Below, piece by piece: positions 36,893 through 49,439 of a DNA stretch of 64,000 bases; the stretch's first letter is position 1; each line of letters opens with the position of its first letter. Under the pieces are notes generated by a model. It was not told where the DNA came from. It did no database searches and worked only from the letters and a program-made list of their open reading frames with translations. This DNA is from Caprella mutica (lineage: Eukaryota > Arthropoda > Malacostraca > Amphipoda > Caprellidae), in NCBI GenBank assembly GCA_947561585.1, contig CANNZV010001442.1:1-64000 (forward strand). Reading direction: 5' to 3'. Position numbers and translations under genes: made by a program.

Positions 36893-37551
36893 TAATCGAA
36901 CAGTATCACGTTTTCGATCATGTAAGAAATATGTAAACATATAATTAAAATAATTTAACTCATTTTTCTAGTTAATTTCCATCATGAATTAATATCATTT
37001 TTCGGTCCTTTTCTGTTTGCTGGGAGCACGGAAAAAAATTTAAATAAAATAATAAATTACAATGGTATCATACTTAATAACTTCTGATTTTAATTACCTC
37101 TTCTCTATGAGAACACCTCTCCTTGATAACTTATATTCTAAGTTATTTGATTTCACAATGTCCATTTACCCAATAAAATTGTTATTATCATTAGTTATAT
37201 TGTCATTATAAATGCGCCCAAAAAACAGACATTGTTATCATCTATATATTATTATTTATTTTCCTATGCACCCACGAAACAGAAACTTATCAAAATTCAT
37301 TATTTAATATATCAAGTCTGTATTATTTCTAATTAAATAAATCCATTTTAGAAGTCAGTAAGTATGATAACATTATAATTAATCATTTTATTTCGATTAT
37401 TTTCTGTGCGCCCAGCAAACAGAAAAGATCTCATTTTTCTAATTATATCCATAATAAAAACGAGATAAATAATAATTGTTTTAAGCTTTTTAATAATATA
37501 TATATTCAATTATGTGGTATGATTTGGACTATTTGATAATTAGATGTTTAC
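36893..37551. mobile_element. Possible long family A-type foldback element
   Basis: The left end GGTAAATGCCAAGTAATCGA then CACGTTTTCGATCATGTAAG resembles the family A MITE arm. The right end ATTTGATAATTAGATGTTTACC is an imperfect inverted match. Inside, a motif like TGCGCCCAGCAAACAGAAA occurs about four times (37013 inverted, 37210, 37266, 37408), so the interior has a degenerate larger repeat. No transposase is visible. Confidence 0.4.
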
Positions 37552-37639
37552 CTTCGTTCATTTTATAAAAAGAACATAATCAAATTTGAGTTTAAATATC
37601 CGTAGACTCATAATTGAAATTTTCATATTTTTTTCTCAA

Positions 37640-39250
37640 CTGTATACAGTCTGAATACTGTACTCTACAGTCTGAATACTGTACTCTACAGTCTGAATAC
37701 TGTACTCTACAGTCTGAATACTGTACTCTACAGTGTGAATACTGTACTCTACAGTGTGAATACTGTACTCTACAGTGTGAATACTGTACTCTACAGTGTG
37801 AATACTGTACTCTACAGTGTGAATACTGTACTCTACAGTCTGAATACTGTACTCTACAGTCTGAATACTGTACTCTACAGTCTGAATACTGTACTCTTCA
37901 GTCTGAATACTGTACTCTACAGTCTGAATACTGTACTCTACAGTCTGAATACTGTACTCTTCAGTCTGAATACTGTACTCTTCAGTCTGAATACTGTACT
38001 CTACAGTCTGAATACTGTACTCTTCAGTCTGAATACTGTACTCTTCAGTCTGAATACTGTACTCTTCAGTCTGAATACTGTACTCTTCAGTCTGAATACT
38101 GTACTCTACAGTCTGAATACTGTACTCTTCAGTCTGAATACTGTACTCTTCAGTCTGAATACTGTACTCTTCAGTCTGAATACTGTACTCTTCAGTCTGA
38201 ATACTGTACTCTTCAGTCTGAATACTGTACTCTACAGTCTGAATACTGTACTCTACAGTCTGAATACTGTACTCTGCAGTCTGAATGCTGTACTCTACAG
38301 TCTGAATACTGTACTCTACAGTCTGAATACTGTAGTCTACAGTCTGAATACTGTACTCTACAGTTTAAATTCTGTACTCTACAGTCTGAATACTGTACTC
38401 TACAGTCTGAATACTGTACTCTACTGTCTGAATACTGTACTCTACAGTCTGAATACTGTACTCTACAGTCTGAATACTGTAGTCTACAGTCTGAATACTG
38501 TACTCTACAGTTTAAATTCTGTACTCTACAGTCTGAATACTGTACTCTACAGTCTGAATACTGTACTCTACAGTCTGAATACTGTACTCTACAGTCTGAA
38601 TACTGTACTCTACTGTCTGAATACTGTACTCTACAGTCTGAATACTGTAGTCTACAGTCTGAATACTGTAGTCTACAGTCTGAAAACTGTACTCTACAGT
38701 CTGAATACTGTAGTCTACAGTCTGAAAACTGTACTCTACAGTCTGAATACTGTACTCTGCAGTCTGAATGCTGTACTCTACAGTCTGAATGTTGTACTCT
38801 ACAGTCTGAAAACTGTACTCTACAGTCTGAATACTGTACTCTGCAGTCTGAATGCTGTACTCTACAGTCTGAATACTGTACTCTACAGTCTGAATACTGT
38901 ACTCTACAGTCTGAATACTGTACTCTACTGTCTGAATACTGTACTCTACAGTCTGAATACTGTACTCTACAGTCTGAATACTGTAGTCTACAGTCTGAAT
39001 ACTGTAGTCTACAGTCTGAATGTTGTACTACACAGTCTGAATACTGTAGTCTACAGTCTGAATGTTGTACTACACAGTCTGAATACTGTAGTCTACAGTC
39101 TGAATGTTGTACTACACTGTCTGAATACTGTACTCTACAGTCTGAATGTTGTACTACACAGTTTAAATACTGTAGTCTACAGTCTGAATACTGTACTCTA
39201 CAGTCTGAATGTTGTACTACACAGTTTAAATACTGTAGTCAACAGTCAGA
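37640..39250. repeat. 21-bp minisatellite, about 76 copies
   Basis: Unit AGTCTGAATACTGTACTCTA then C. The left part carries AGTGTGAA and CTTCAG variants; the right part adds TGTAGTCTAC, TTTAAATTCTG and TGTTGTACTACAC variants in recurring order, showing block duplications. The 21-base unit leaves a 552-codon frame (SEYCTLQ repeats) and an overlapping 510-codon frame. Two fully open overlapping frames argue against selection on either. Confidence 0.97.
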
Positions 39251-39569
39251 TATATATCGGGCTCTAAAATGAAGATTGAATTTAAACGAAACTTTCTAAA
39301 AAAGATCTACAAATAAATGATAATTTAAAGATAATGGAAAGTTGATATAGAAAGCAATATCGACGAGAAGTATATAAATGCTGATCTTTTTTATTCTACT
39401 GTAAAGTGTATATCATAAGTAACTTTTAAAATATCCTATTCCAAGTACCTAAATGACCTTTTTCGATTTATACCTCAAATTAATTTGAGTTTGGAAAGAA
39501 AATTGAGAGATTCTTAGGTGAAGAAAACATACTAAACAATATTTTTTATTAAATTCATTTAATATGAAT
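39251..39569. other. AT-rich DNA, no gene seen
   Basis: Nothing recognised between two arrays. Confidence 0.55.
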
Positions 39570-39895
39570 ATATGAAACAGTACACATAGGCTCTAATATA
39601 CTAAAGAGTACACATGTGCTCTAATATATGAAAGAGTACACATGTGCTCTAATATATGAAAGAGTACACATGTGCTCTAATATATGAAACAGTACACATA
39701 GGCTCTAATATACTAAAGAGTACACATGTGCTCTAATATATGAAAGAGTACACATGTGCTCTAATATATGAAAGAGTACACATGTGCTCTAATATATGAA
39801 AGAGTACACATGTGCTCTAATATATGAAAGAGTACACATAGGCTCTAATATACTAAAGAGTACACATGTGCTCTAATATATGAAAGAGTACAAAT
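39570..39895. repeat. 28-bp minisatellite, about 11 copies
   Basis: Unit TATATGAAAGAGTACACATG then TGCTCTAA, with an ACATAGGCTCTAA variant that recurs every four to five units. The core GAGTACACATGTGCTC is close to a perfect palindrome. Confidence 0.96.
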
Positions 39896-41502
39896 GTGTT
39901 TATCCGGTTTCAAAAAAAATCTCGCCAAATACATCATTAGAAAGGTACATAAATGTCACCTCAGGGAATACAGAGTTAAACACAACCACCCAATATAGCG
40001 ATATCCGATTGCTTTATTCAAGGTGTAATTCGCATTAAGTTATTTGTGTGTTTTAGGACCGCAAAACTGCTAATTTCAGGGTAAATCGTTGTATAATTTC
40101 CCCTGAGACGAATAGATGCCCCCACAACAGTGATAATGAACTCCCACAGCTATTAATGCTATTGATTTGGTGTTAGCTTAAAGGTAAGCTATTTTAGAGT
40201 TTACTATACGTTTGAAACATGTTTAGACACTCTTATCAGATATTTGAGGTTAATTATTCACTAGATTTGATCCTAAATCTCTTTCATTATTGCATTCACT
40301 TTCATCAAAATTTAAATCTTGATATATTAAGTCATTTTGATCCCCTCCTGAATAATTAAAAGAAACTTCTATTAATCCATCTATTTTTATAATATTTTTC
40401 TTTAAATTTCTGCGCTACCAAACATACAAACTCTGATGATTACACAACCGTCCAACTGTTAAGTAAATGTTCTTCTTTAGAATGAAATTCTCACTTTCTT
40501 ATAAAAACTATAGCTGTATATAATCTATACTTATAAAGCATATTATATTAAACTTTATTTAATGTTTATTTTAAAGAAGCACATAATGTTTATAATAAAC
40601 TGTATATATTGTTTATTTCATACTGTACATAGGGTTTATTATAGACAGCACATAACGTTAATTTCAAACATCACATAATGATTATTTCAAACTGTACTCT
40701 TTGCTAATTTGCGGAAATTACTAATTAATGAAATGGTCGAAATGAGAAGCAATTAGCAAAACTATTCACTCACCTTTGATTAACAAACATTTAAAGTTGG
40801 AATAAACTGTGCAGTTTTTCTGATATCAAATAAACACTCCCTTTTAGAAATTATAATTGTATCAAAGAGAGAAAAACTAACTGTAAATAGTATTTCCGTA
40901 CCAAATCTTTGATCTATTGGGTGAAAAGATATATCTCCCAATAGATGAAATGTCAAACAAATCAAGAAGAAAATTTGACGAGAGAGACGCTTTATTCACC
41001 AAATATAAGCCATATAAAAGGCTAGGAATAAACTCCCCAAATAAGCATTGCAGGCAGCCCAACTCTATGCACAACACAATAAATAATGCAATGATGTCTT
41101 TGGAGACATATCAGCTCCGCACGTCCTCATTTTCTGTACATGGCAAAATAGAGTGTATATCAAACTACCAGACTTGGCTATGTTGATCCTAGAGATTTGC
41201 ACTCAGTTATGCCAAAGGAAAACATCCTAGGCTGTTCTTCTGACCAAATTTCGATGGACTTCCTATTTGTGTTTGCATGAGGATTCAGACGAAGATGAAC
41301 TTTTCGAATGGAATTATTGGAAATATTTCGGTAGGACTGAGGTGAAGAAATACTTTATTTAAAGGAAATGTTATTATTAAACAGAGAGAGCAGATATTCA
41401 ATATTTGACGCATAAATTTTAAATTTGTTGTTCAGGAATTATTCACTTAGTAATAATAAAGAATGTCAGAATTGTTTATTACCTGAAAAACGGTATAAGA
41501 GA
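39896..41502. other. Intergenic DNA, no gene seen
   Basis: Degenerate 35-40-base repeats of CATAATGTTTATTTCAAACTGTA type at 40570-40700. An inverted pair CTATTGGGTGAAAAGATA / TATCTCCCAATAG lies at 40914. The frame at 40917-41186 has no recognised domain. Confidence 0.5.
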
Positions 41503-42010
41503 TGAGGCCTGTAGACACTGTAGATGATGAGGCCTGTAGACACTGTAGATGATGAGGCCTGTAGACACTGTAGATGATGAGGCCTGTAGACACTGTAGAT
41601 GATGAGGCCTGTAGACACTGTAGATGATGAGGCCTGTAGACACTGTAGATGATGAGGCCTGTAGACACTGTAGATGATGAGGCCTGTAGACACTGTAGAT
41701 GATGAGGCCTGTAGAAACTGTAGATGATGAGGCCTGAAGACACTGCAGATGATGAGGCCTGTAGACACTGTAGATGATGAGGCCTGTAGACACTGTAGAT
41801 GATGAGGCCTGTAGACACTGTAGATGATGAGGCCTGTAGACACTGTAGATGATGAGGCCTGTAGACACTGTAGATGATGAGGCCTGTAGACACTGTAGAT
41901 GATGAGGCCTGTAGACACTGTAGATGATGAGGCCTGTAGACACTGTAGATGATGAGGCCTGTAGACACTGTAGATGATGAGGCATGTAGACACTATAGAG
42001 TGTAGATGAT
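41503..42010. repeat. 25-bp minisatellite, about 20 copies
   Basis: Almost identical copies of GGCCTGTAGACACTGTAGAT then GATGA; only two interior units carry changes (GTAGAAACTG, GAAGACACTGCAG). The minus strand is open in all three frames for about 170 codons because the unit lacks stops in any frame. Very homogeneous, so probably recently expanded. Confidence 0.98.
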
Positions 42011-44056
42011 CAAGCCTAGAGGCACTAAATACAGGAAGGCATTGCTACTTCATCTCGTCTCTAATTATTTTATTGAACGTGAAGGCCATATATTTTTGCT
42101 CTTTTCATTAATCAATCCAATAACTCGAAAATTATTGAATCATTTGTAACAAAAATCTTCTTCACAATTTAATATCTTTCTGGAAAATGTTTACATAGTT
42201 TGTAAATGAATAAATGAAGACTGAAAAGAAGCGTCTAGCATGTATAATGAGCAATAAAGTTTCTAAATTATGTATATTTATGATTGACTAATTGGAATTT
42301 CCAAGCCTCTTTTAAACAAAGAAATTTATTTACAGTCAAATTAAGCCTAACAGATAAATTAAGAATAACTCAATTTAAGAATTCTTTTGTCCATCTTTAA
42401 ACACATTCCACGAATACTCTTGTAAGACAGCTGTAAATATTAATGTTGTGCCTATTATGAATAACTGAGAGGCGCTTTTGAAGAGAGTCTAAATATACAG
42501 GCGGCACGTTTACGTCTCAGTCTAGAATTCCAATAAAGCTGGCGGCCCTAGCAGCTATAATGGCAACACTGGAGTGCCCATGAAAAGAGCTTATGGCGGC
42601 AACTGCCCTCAGAGAACAGCTTTCATGCTTTCATATTGCGACACTTTTCAAATTTATTGTGACTTCAACGGTCAGACTTATATATCGTCAATGCTGTATT
42701 TTCAACTTTCGGTCGTATGTTCCAACTTGAAATACCAGAGCGAGAATATCTAACCTGATCGACAATTTACAGCTGGATTAGTGTGAGAGAAGAATTTGGA
42801 TTTATGTATAGTTTTGAATGACTGAATGAGCCCACAGGAAATGTTATGGTGGGCCAATATAAGTGGGTCCCTTCCTTAATCTTCGGTGATTCCACTTTAA
42901 ATATAATTCTGGGTATTGGATTACAGTGACCACTTGATATATGTATAAGTCCAGTAATTGGTGGTTTTCGACATCCTGACAATATATTCCATCAACTATT
43001 ATACAAGGATTTTCTAATAAATATGATTAAAAAACATATCGATTTTAAATTCAAAAGCAAATCATTCTCAATGAATATTCAAACACTTAAAATATAATTT
43101 TGAAATCAAATCTTCCCCCTCGAGATTAATTACCGAATATAACCTGCGGTGAAAATTATTCGGAAACCATAAATGGCGGATATTCTTTTAGCTCGCATCG
43201 TAAAACTCTCATCCGAACACCTTTGATGCACAGATTTATTAAGAAGATCAAGAAAGCGAACATAAAAGAGGAGATGCTTTCGAAAAATCAAACCACAAAG
43301 TTAAATCCATTATCAAAATTAATGTAATGAACAGACAGTTTCATCCTGTTAAGATGTCCGTTAAAAACAGTCTTTTTCGTCTTCATATTTTTGACAGTGA
43401 AAGTAAGTGAAGTGCATATTTACTAATATGAATAATGAAGTACTCAGAATCATTACTTTTAATGGAATACCTAAAGTGAATCGTTTCCTCTTCCGTTGAA
43501 CGATGAAAGGCTATTGAAGAGCCGAAAAAACCTTCCTTGTTTTATTTCCTAGAGCTTTCTGGGCGCGCAAATAAGTTATTTTGTTTGTTACTTTCGTTTG
43601 ACATGAGTTCATTAATTTTCCTTGATGAAATAAATGGAAGAATTTGTGTGAAGCAACTCTTAGTCTGGAAACTATTTGGAGAAATTTAGGTCAATACGAC
43701 TGTACAAAAGGAAAGTAAAGTAAAGTTACCTATTCTTCAGATTGACTATAAACATTTGAGATTTTAGCAATAGATATATATAGTTAACGACTTAGCAACA
43801 TTGTCTACGACGTCGTACAAACTATAACAATTCACCATCCTACGGCAAACGAATACCAAACGTCTGCTTTTTACATTCTTTAACGTCGAATTCTTCTTCT
43901 TTAATGTACGTTGCACTATAGTGTGTACATCATATTATTAAATTAATTTCAAAAATTTGTAACTTCATGTCTAATCAGTAATCACTGTTTGTGTTTTTTT
44001 TTTCGATTACGTCCGACATTGTTCAGCACAACGTCGATTTTTTCTCGACGTTGCTA
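42011..44056. other. Intergenic DNA, no gene seen
   Basis: About 2 kb. The part at 42470-42660 is GC-richer (GGCGGCACG, GGCGGCCCTAGCAGC, TATGGCGGCAAC) but holds no open splice-bounded frame that I recognise. The rest is AT-rich and unique. Confidence 0.45.
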
Positions 44057-44064
44057 CTACTCCG

Positions 44065-45671
44065 GGTTCTAGGAAAATTCCACTCAGGAAAGTTCCACTG
44101 CGTAAGATTCCACTGGGAAAATTCCACTGAGGAAAGTTCCACTGGCAAAATTCCACTGAGTATAAATAAATATATAAATTGTACCTCTTATTTTCTTAAA
44201 CAATACTTTAGAAATGTTCATATCCTATAAGATTTTTTGACGTTCATTACACTGTTTCTTTTTAAGTGGTTTAATAAAATGTAAGAGAATCAGTTTACAT
44301 AAATTTTCTTGGTGTACATTTTCTTTGTGCAACACCTAAGGAAAAATGATTCTTAAATTACTTCTACTTGATATTAAGATAATTCTACTTAAAAAACTAT
44401 CAAATAAACTCTGTTTAGCCTCTTGTTACGCATATACATATTATTATATAGTTAAGTTTATATTGAATACAAGTTTGAATTTTAAGTAGGGGCAAATAAA
44501 AATATGTGTTATACGAGACGATAGTTTGTAACAAAAAGACAATTAGCACAAATATAACAATCAATTTACACATTAATGATTAAAACATGTTAACACATTC
44601 ACCGCGAATTGAACCACCGGTGGGTCAATACGCATTTTTAACATGTACATAATAAATAGTTGCGTAATGATCCATCAATGGATCAGCAATTTTATTGAAT
44701 CATAAGTCTAGAACCGTATATTATCAAATAAAACACTCCAGAGTTTCCAATACGATATATCACACAGCACTATTTAAATAAACCAGAAATTCTTTCATGG
44801 AGAAAGTGTTGATATAGTAACAACAATAAAACATCAATAAGAAGTAATTTATTAATGTAAGGTATGCGCTATATCTTGTAAAAATACTAACCCAGCTCCG
44901 TCTTGCTATCGATTTCCGTCTTCAAATCCAAACACTAATCGTTTCAAGTGTGAGTCAACTGCATCGTATTTGTAAGAAAATTATATTTTTAATGTGACCA
45001 ACGTGCTATATCTTGTCGGACTGTTAATCCTTTTTCATCTTGGTATACAAGCAGAATGCGAGGGATAATATTAGAGATTATACTTCAAACCAGTACAATT
45101 ACATAATCGAAAATACATAAATAAAATAAAAAATAATAGAAGAATAGAAGTAGCACAAAAATGATTCACACAAATATAGTTCAAATTTCCATAACCTTAT
45201 TAGTTAAAGACCCTATCCTACACTCTGCTAGTATTACATTGAACAGGGATAAATAATTATTTGTATGAAGTAAATGTTTCGTTGCTATGAACTTACTGGA
45301 ACAGTCTCCACCTGCTTATCTAAAATAATTTATCAAAATATATTTTGGACTGCCATTCTGACGGAACAGTATTGTATTAGAAAAAAAATACACCATTAAT
45401 TTTTCCAGCGAAATTCTAAGGAAATGTTCCTGGTTGATTTTTAAATATTGGATTTTGTTTAGGGGAATTTTCCTCAGTGGAATTTTACCAGTGGAACTTT
45501 CCTCAGTGGAATTTTCCCAGTTGAACTTTCCTCAGTGGAATTTTCCCAGTTGAACTTTCCTCAGTGGAATTTTCCTCAGTAGAATATTCCTCAGTGAAAC
45601 TTTCCGCATTGGAATTTTCCCAGTAGAGCTTTCCGGAGTGGAATTTTCCTCAGTGGTATCTTCCGCGCACC
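44065..45671. mobile_element. Foldback transposon, 8-bp target duplication
   Basis: The ends are inverted: left GGTTCTAGGAAAATTCCACT, right (as reverse complement) GGTGCGCGGAAGATACCACT. The direct octamer CTACTCCG lies immediately outside both ends (44057-44064 and 45672-45679). Both arms are built from about 15-bp units of GGAAAATTCCACTGA type: about 100 bases on the left and 210 on the right. The 1.3-kb interior is AT-rich with no transposase frame, so the copy is non-autonomous. Arms made of short tandem units are typical of foldback elements; an 8-bp duplication fits hAT or P superfamilies (inference). Confidence 0.8.
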
Positions 45672-45819
45672 CTACTCCGTCATCAGATTAAAATATATAA
45701 ATAAATAATGCTAGAAAACCGTAATACGTAATCCTTATTTTATTATTCATTTGCATCAATATGCTATTGAAATTAAAATAAGGAACATTTATTTATCTAG
45801 TCTTTTAGAATTAATTAAT

Positions 45820-45964
45820 GAGTGAATGAATGCATGGATAAATGAACGCATGGATAAATGAATGCATGGATAAATGAATGCATGGATAAATGAACAATTT
45901 AATGCTTGGATAAATGAATGCATGAACAATTTAATGCATTGATAAATGAATGCATTGATAAAGA
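45820..45964. repeat. 16-bp minisatellite, copy A
   Basis: Irregular copies of GCATGGATAAATGAAT with AACAATTTAAT insertions. The same unit forms a second, more diverged array at 47046-47250. Confidence 0.9.
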
Positions 45965-46671
45965 ATGTGCAGTGATTTTTGATCACTAGATAAATAAATT
46001 ATTAATGTTAAATCTATTGATGTTTCTTCAATATATAATGTAATTATTTTCACTATTAGATTAGTTTCTCCATGTTCTTATCAATCTAATGATTTTCTCA
46101 TATGAGTTGCTGTTATAAATATAAAACATTATGTTATCAAATCAATAGAGTGTAATAGTCATCATGAATGTTTTTATTTATGTTTATTATCCACAAACAA
46201 TCGAAGTGAACTCAGAGTATCAGGATGGTAGTAACAGTTTAACAACCTTAATGTTAGTTGTTTATATTAATATTTCACAAACATCAATCGAAGTTGTTTT
46301 CATAATAATTAGAAGCTAATCAGTGCATTGAGGTTGAAGGTCTTGTTTAGTCAATTGTTTCAATATATTTAACATGAGTCACGGTATTTTTGGTCACTAT
46401 ATAAGAGACCATTTTTAGGGCTTTAGATCTCATTTCTATCTCTCCACTACACTGTGCAACAATTTATCTTAGCCAATTATATTAGTAAGTGTCAGTTACT
46501 AATATACTACAGTATATAGGTTTTTTCCATTATTTGCTTGTATTACGTACATAATATTCAAACTCTGCAATAATATTCATAATACCTATTAAATATTTGT
46601 GCTATTTTTTATAAATTTCATACTGTATCATTTTTTATATTGTGATAATGCTTTTGCTTTATAATGTTATA
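45965..46671. other. AT-rich DNA, no gene seen
   Basis: Nothing recognised. Confidence 0.5.
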
Positions 46672-46904
46672 CAGTAGAACTCCTCTATAGTGAAGTCCTC
46701 TACAGTGAATATAGAGTCCTGTGCAAGAGAATTACTCTATATTGTGACCAATTTTTTTTTAATCTGCCATGAATAGCATCTGTTTTAGAAAACTAGGTAA
46801 TTGTCATTTTATGGCAAAACTAAAAAAATGTTCACTATAGGTAGTTCTCTTACTAAGGACTCTACATTCACTATAGAGGAGTCCACTATGGAGCAGTTCT
46901 ACTG
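46672..46904. mobile_element. pogo/Tigger-type MITE
   Basis: A 233-base element flanked by TA on both sides. It starts CAGTAGAACTCCTCTATAGT and ends AGCAGTTCTACTG. The arms continue inward (GAATATAGAGTCC against GGACTCTACATTCACTATAG). Ends beginning CAGT with a TA target are typical of pogo/Tigger elements (known for the family). No coding capacity. Confidence 0.8.
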
Positions 46905-47045
46905 TACCTACTTTTCTGTGAATAACTAATAAATTATATCGTGAATATACCCTTTTGTATTAATAAAAGCTTTATTTATCCTACCTAAAGAAATACCAAT
47001 CAAAACTAATATAATATTATCAGTAACTAACTCAAACACACGCAA

Positions 47046-47250
47046 TAAATGTATGCATGGATAAATGTAGGTAATTATGGATAAATTATTTCATGGATAA
47101 ATGTAATTAAGGTTATATTAATTCATGGATAAAGAATGCATGGATAAATTAATTCTTGGATAAATAAATGCAAGGATGAATGAATGCATGGATAAATGAA
47201 TGTACGGATGAATTAAATGAATGCATGGATAAATTAATTCATGGATAAAC
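47046..47250. repeat. 16-bp minisatellite, copy B
   Basis: Diverged units of GCATGGATAAATGAAT type with TTCATGGATAAA and TACGGATGAAT variants. Same unit as the array 1.1 kb to the left; the Tigger-type MITE lies between them. Confidence 0.85.
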
Positions 47251-47397
47251 CAATATATAGGTGATTGTAATTATAGTTAGGATATTAATAATTTATATAA
47301 ACTAAAAAGCATTTCTATATGAATCACATAAACAAAAATAATGTATAGAGTGTAGATGATAATAGGTATATTGCATGAATTATAGAAAATCTTAATA

Positions 47398-47983
47398 TAA
47401 GGTCCCCTCCAAGCAATTTTTTTATTGCTATAAATCAGTGAGGCTAATGTTTCTTATCATTTTGCTGCAAACCCCATGAAATTTGATAGCATGTTTTTTT
47501 CTATTTTACTGTACATGCGCTGCTTTTGAAGATTTTTATAATCAAAACTCTACAATACTTATTTTACTTCCGACATGCTAATTGTCAGTCAGAAGAAGAA
47601 GAAGAAGAAGAATGTACGCCATTTGTTTTGAATGTCAACTAGGTATTAATTCATTTAATATTCGTGTAAAGGTATAACATTGGATAAACTTACTATCAAA
47701 ATTCCCTTCAGGAAACAATTAATAGGCCGAAAACTATTTTATTAATTATAAATTAAATTTTGAAATCAAAACAAAAAAGTGTACAGCGTACAATCTTCTT
47801 CTTCGTCGTCAGGTTAGTGATTCTATCAATTGTTGCACGCAGAATATTAAAAACTTTAAATTATAATAATAAAATGTATATTGAACTGAATTGTATGCGA
47901 TTTTAGAATAATGATGCTAGACCTTAGTTCTATAATATTATGTTAGAAGCCCACTTTTTACCGGATCCTGGAAGGGGCCTTTA
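47398..47983. mobile_element. Possible DNA transposon remnant
   Basis: The ends are imperfectly inverted: AAGGTCCCCTCCAAGC on the left, and AAGGCCCCTTCCAGGA when the right end is read in reverse complement. A second inverted pair lies inside: CAGAAGAAGAAGAAGAAGAA with TGTACGCC near 47589, against AGCGTACAATCTTCTTCTTC near 47786. No coding frame. A Tc-like or other MITE is possible; confidence is low. Confidence 0.35.
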
Positions 47984-48144
47984 ATTATAATGTAAATATA
48001 CAGTAAATGTTATTGCATGAATGATAGGAGGGAAAATATTAACTCTAAATTTTAATTTCAGTTGTATATATGTATCCAATAAATATTTTTTTTATATATA
48101 GATACGTATGATACGTATCATTAGGTTTCCGTTAAAAGGATGTA

Positions 48145-49420
48145 CAGTAGGGGAGGATGGTCATCAATGGGACACTGGGAACAATGGGACATGCTGATTA
48201 ACTTTTTTATTTGAGGGTAATTTGTAACAAAATTTTAGTGGTAAATTAGGCCTACTTCAGTGCATTCAGCGGTTGGGGTGCAGTCAGCCCTGTGTAAGAG
48301 CGAAAACGTGTTTTAGAGGTGGGAAATTTAAATTTTTCGTACTTTGTTTCAATTGTTATAAATCTGTTAATTTAACATATAATGCTTACAGCATTTTTAC
48401 ATAATATTAAGTAATATGTAAAATATGAAAGGATTGCCTTTATACTTTTGTAGTTGAGCAGCTATACCCATATGTTTTCAAAATGGCGTCATGGTGATCA
48501 TTGGGACAGAAAAATTTTGTTAACAATGGGACAGTGCTCTATTGTCAACCAAACTTTCTAGTTACTCCATATGAATCAATAAATATCGATTTTTGATACA
48601 ATAACGTCAACTGTAGCTTCAGGTCTTCTTTGTATAGAAACAGAGCTTCCAGCTGAAGCGGGACTTTCGACCATGTTAAGGGCTTTGCACTGCATTGAAA
48701 ACAAATTTCACCAATAAAAGAAAAAGACGCAGCATGATTGCAACGGATACACCAGAGAAAGAAGAGCTTTTGCTGGTGCCACTAAGGATAATGCCTTCGA
48801 AATCACTTCATAAAGTATCCGCCGTAGATGGCCTATGAACTATTGTTCTTGGTCTGGTATAGAACTCTTAATTTAACTGATCCATTCGTCTGAAGAACCT
48901 AAATCTCTACCGAAAACGTTGGAAATGAAGGTTTATGAACTTGTAGAATTTGATTCCATTTCTAAAACGTATTCTGTTGGCCAAAAGCATGAAAAAGATA
49001 AATACGAAATATTGATGTTAGGCGAAGATTCGAGTGCAATGAGCTTAATTTTACAAATGATCCTGACATGGCATCGGTGAGGCTAGAGAACATTAAACTG
49101 ATATTATATGAACCAACTGAGTGTGGGACAACATGAAGAGATAATTTTTACTTGAAATTTGACCATAACCTCAACAATCTACAAGTTTGATAAACTGTTC
49201 CATTGTTCACCAGTGCTGTTCACCAGGAACATTTGTTTTTTGTTTTTTTATTTAATTTTTTTCTAGTCAACAGAATATGTGATAGTATTCGAGTTAGTTT
49301 TATTCTATAAAGGAATATCTATTTTACACATGGATTTTTTTATTTTTCATACTTTGCCCATAGTAAATGAAATATCAATCTTTCTGTTTTTTGTCCAATT
49401 GATGAACATCCTCCCCTACA
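48145..49420. mobile_element. Decayed pogo/Tigger-like element
   Basis: The left end, after TA, is CAGTAGGGGAGGATGGTCAT then CAATGGGACA. The right end is the inverse: TCAATT-type sequence then GATGAACATCCTCCCCTACA, followed by TA. A subterminal phrase CAATGGGACA recurs at 48175, 48184-48190 and 48525. Remains of a DDE transposase lie at 48715-49133. The right tip has lost a base or two of the expected CTACTG. About 1.28 kb. Confidence 0.6.
48715..49133 (+). pseudogene. Tigger/pogo-like transposase C-terminal relic
   Basis: In one frame at 48717-48837 the translation reads KRKRRSMIATDTPEKEEL and continues to a stop. The lysine-rich stretch followed by ATDTPEK resembles the segment after the catalytic domain in pogo/Tigger transposases (from family knowledge). 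A later frame gives YELVEFDSISKTYSVGQ and an acidic, Trp-poor segment ending ECGTT. Stops and shifts separate the pieces. Only the C-terminal part is seen; the catalytic core is missing or unrecognisable. Confidence 0.5.
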
Positions 49421-49439
49421 TACGTATATGCACTAGCTT

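Noticed and set aside
37614..39272. Telomeric or centromeric satellite
   Set aside because: No TTAGG repeats occur and each array is short and different; nothing points to a chromosome end or centromere.
40917..41186. An 89-codon gene
   Set aside because: No domain, no splice context, and it starts within a small inverted repeat.
42470..42660. A GC-richer patch that might be an exon
   Set aside because: No frame is open between plausible splice sites and no motif is recognised.
44585..44650. A piggyBac-like end (TTAACACATTCACCGCG)
   Set aside because: Only one end with a TTAA start was noticed; no matching second end or transposase was found inside the foldback element.
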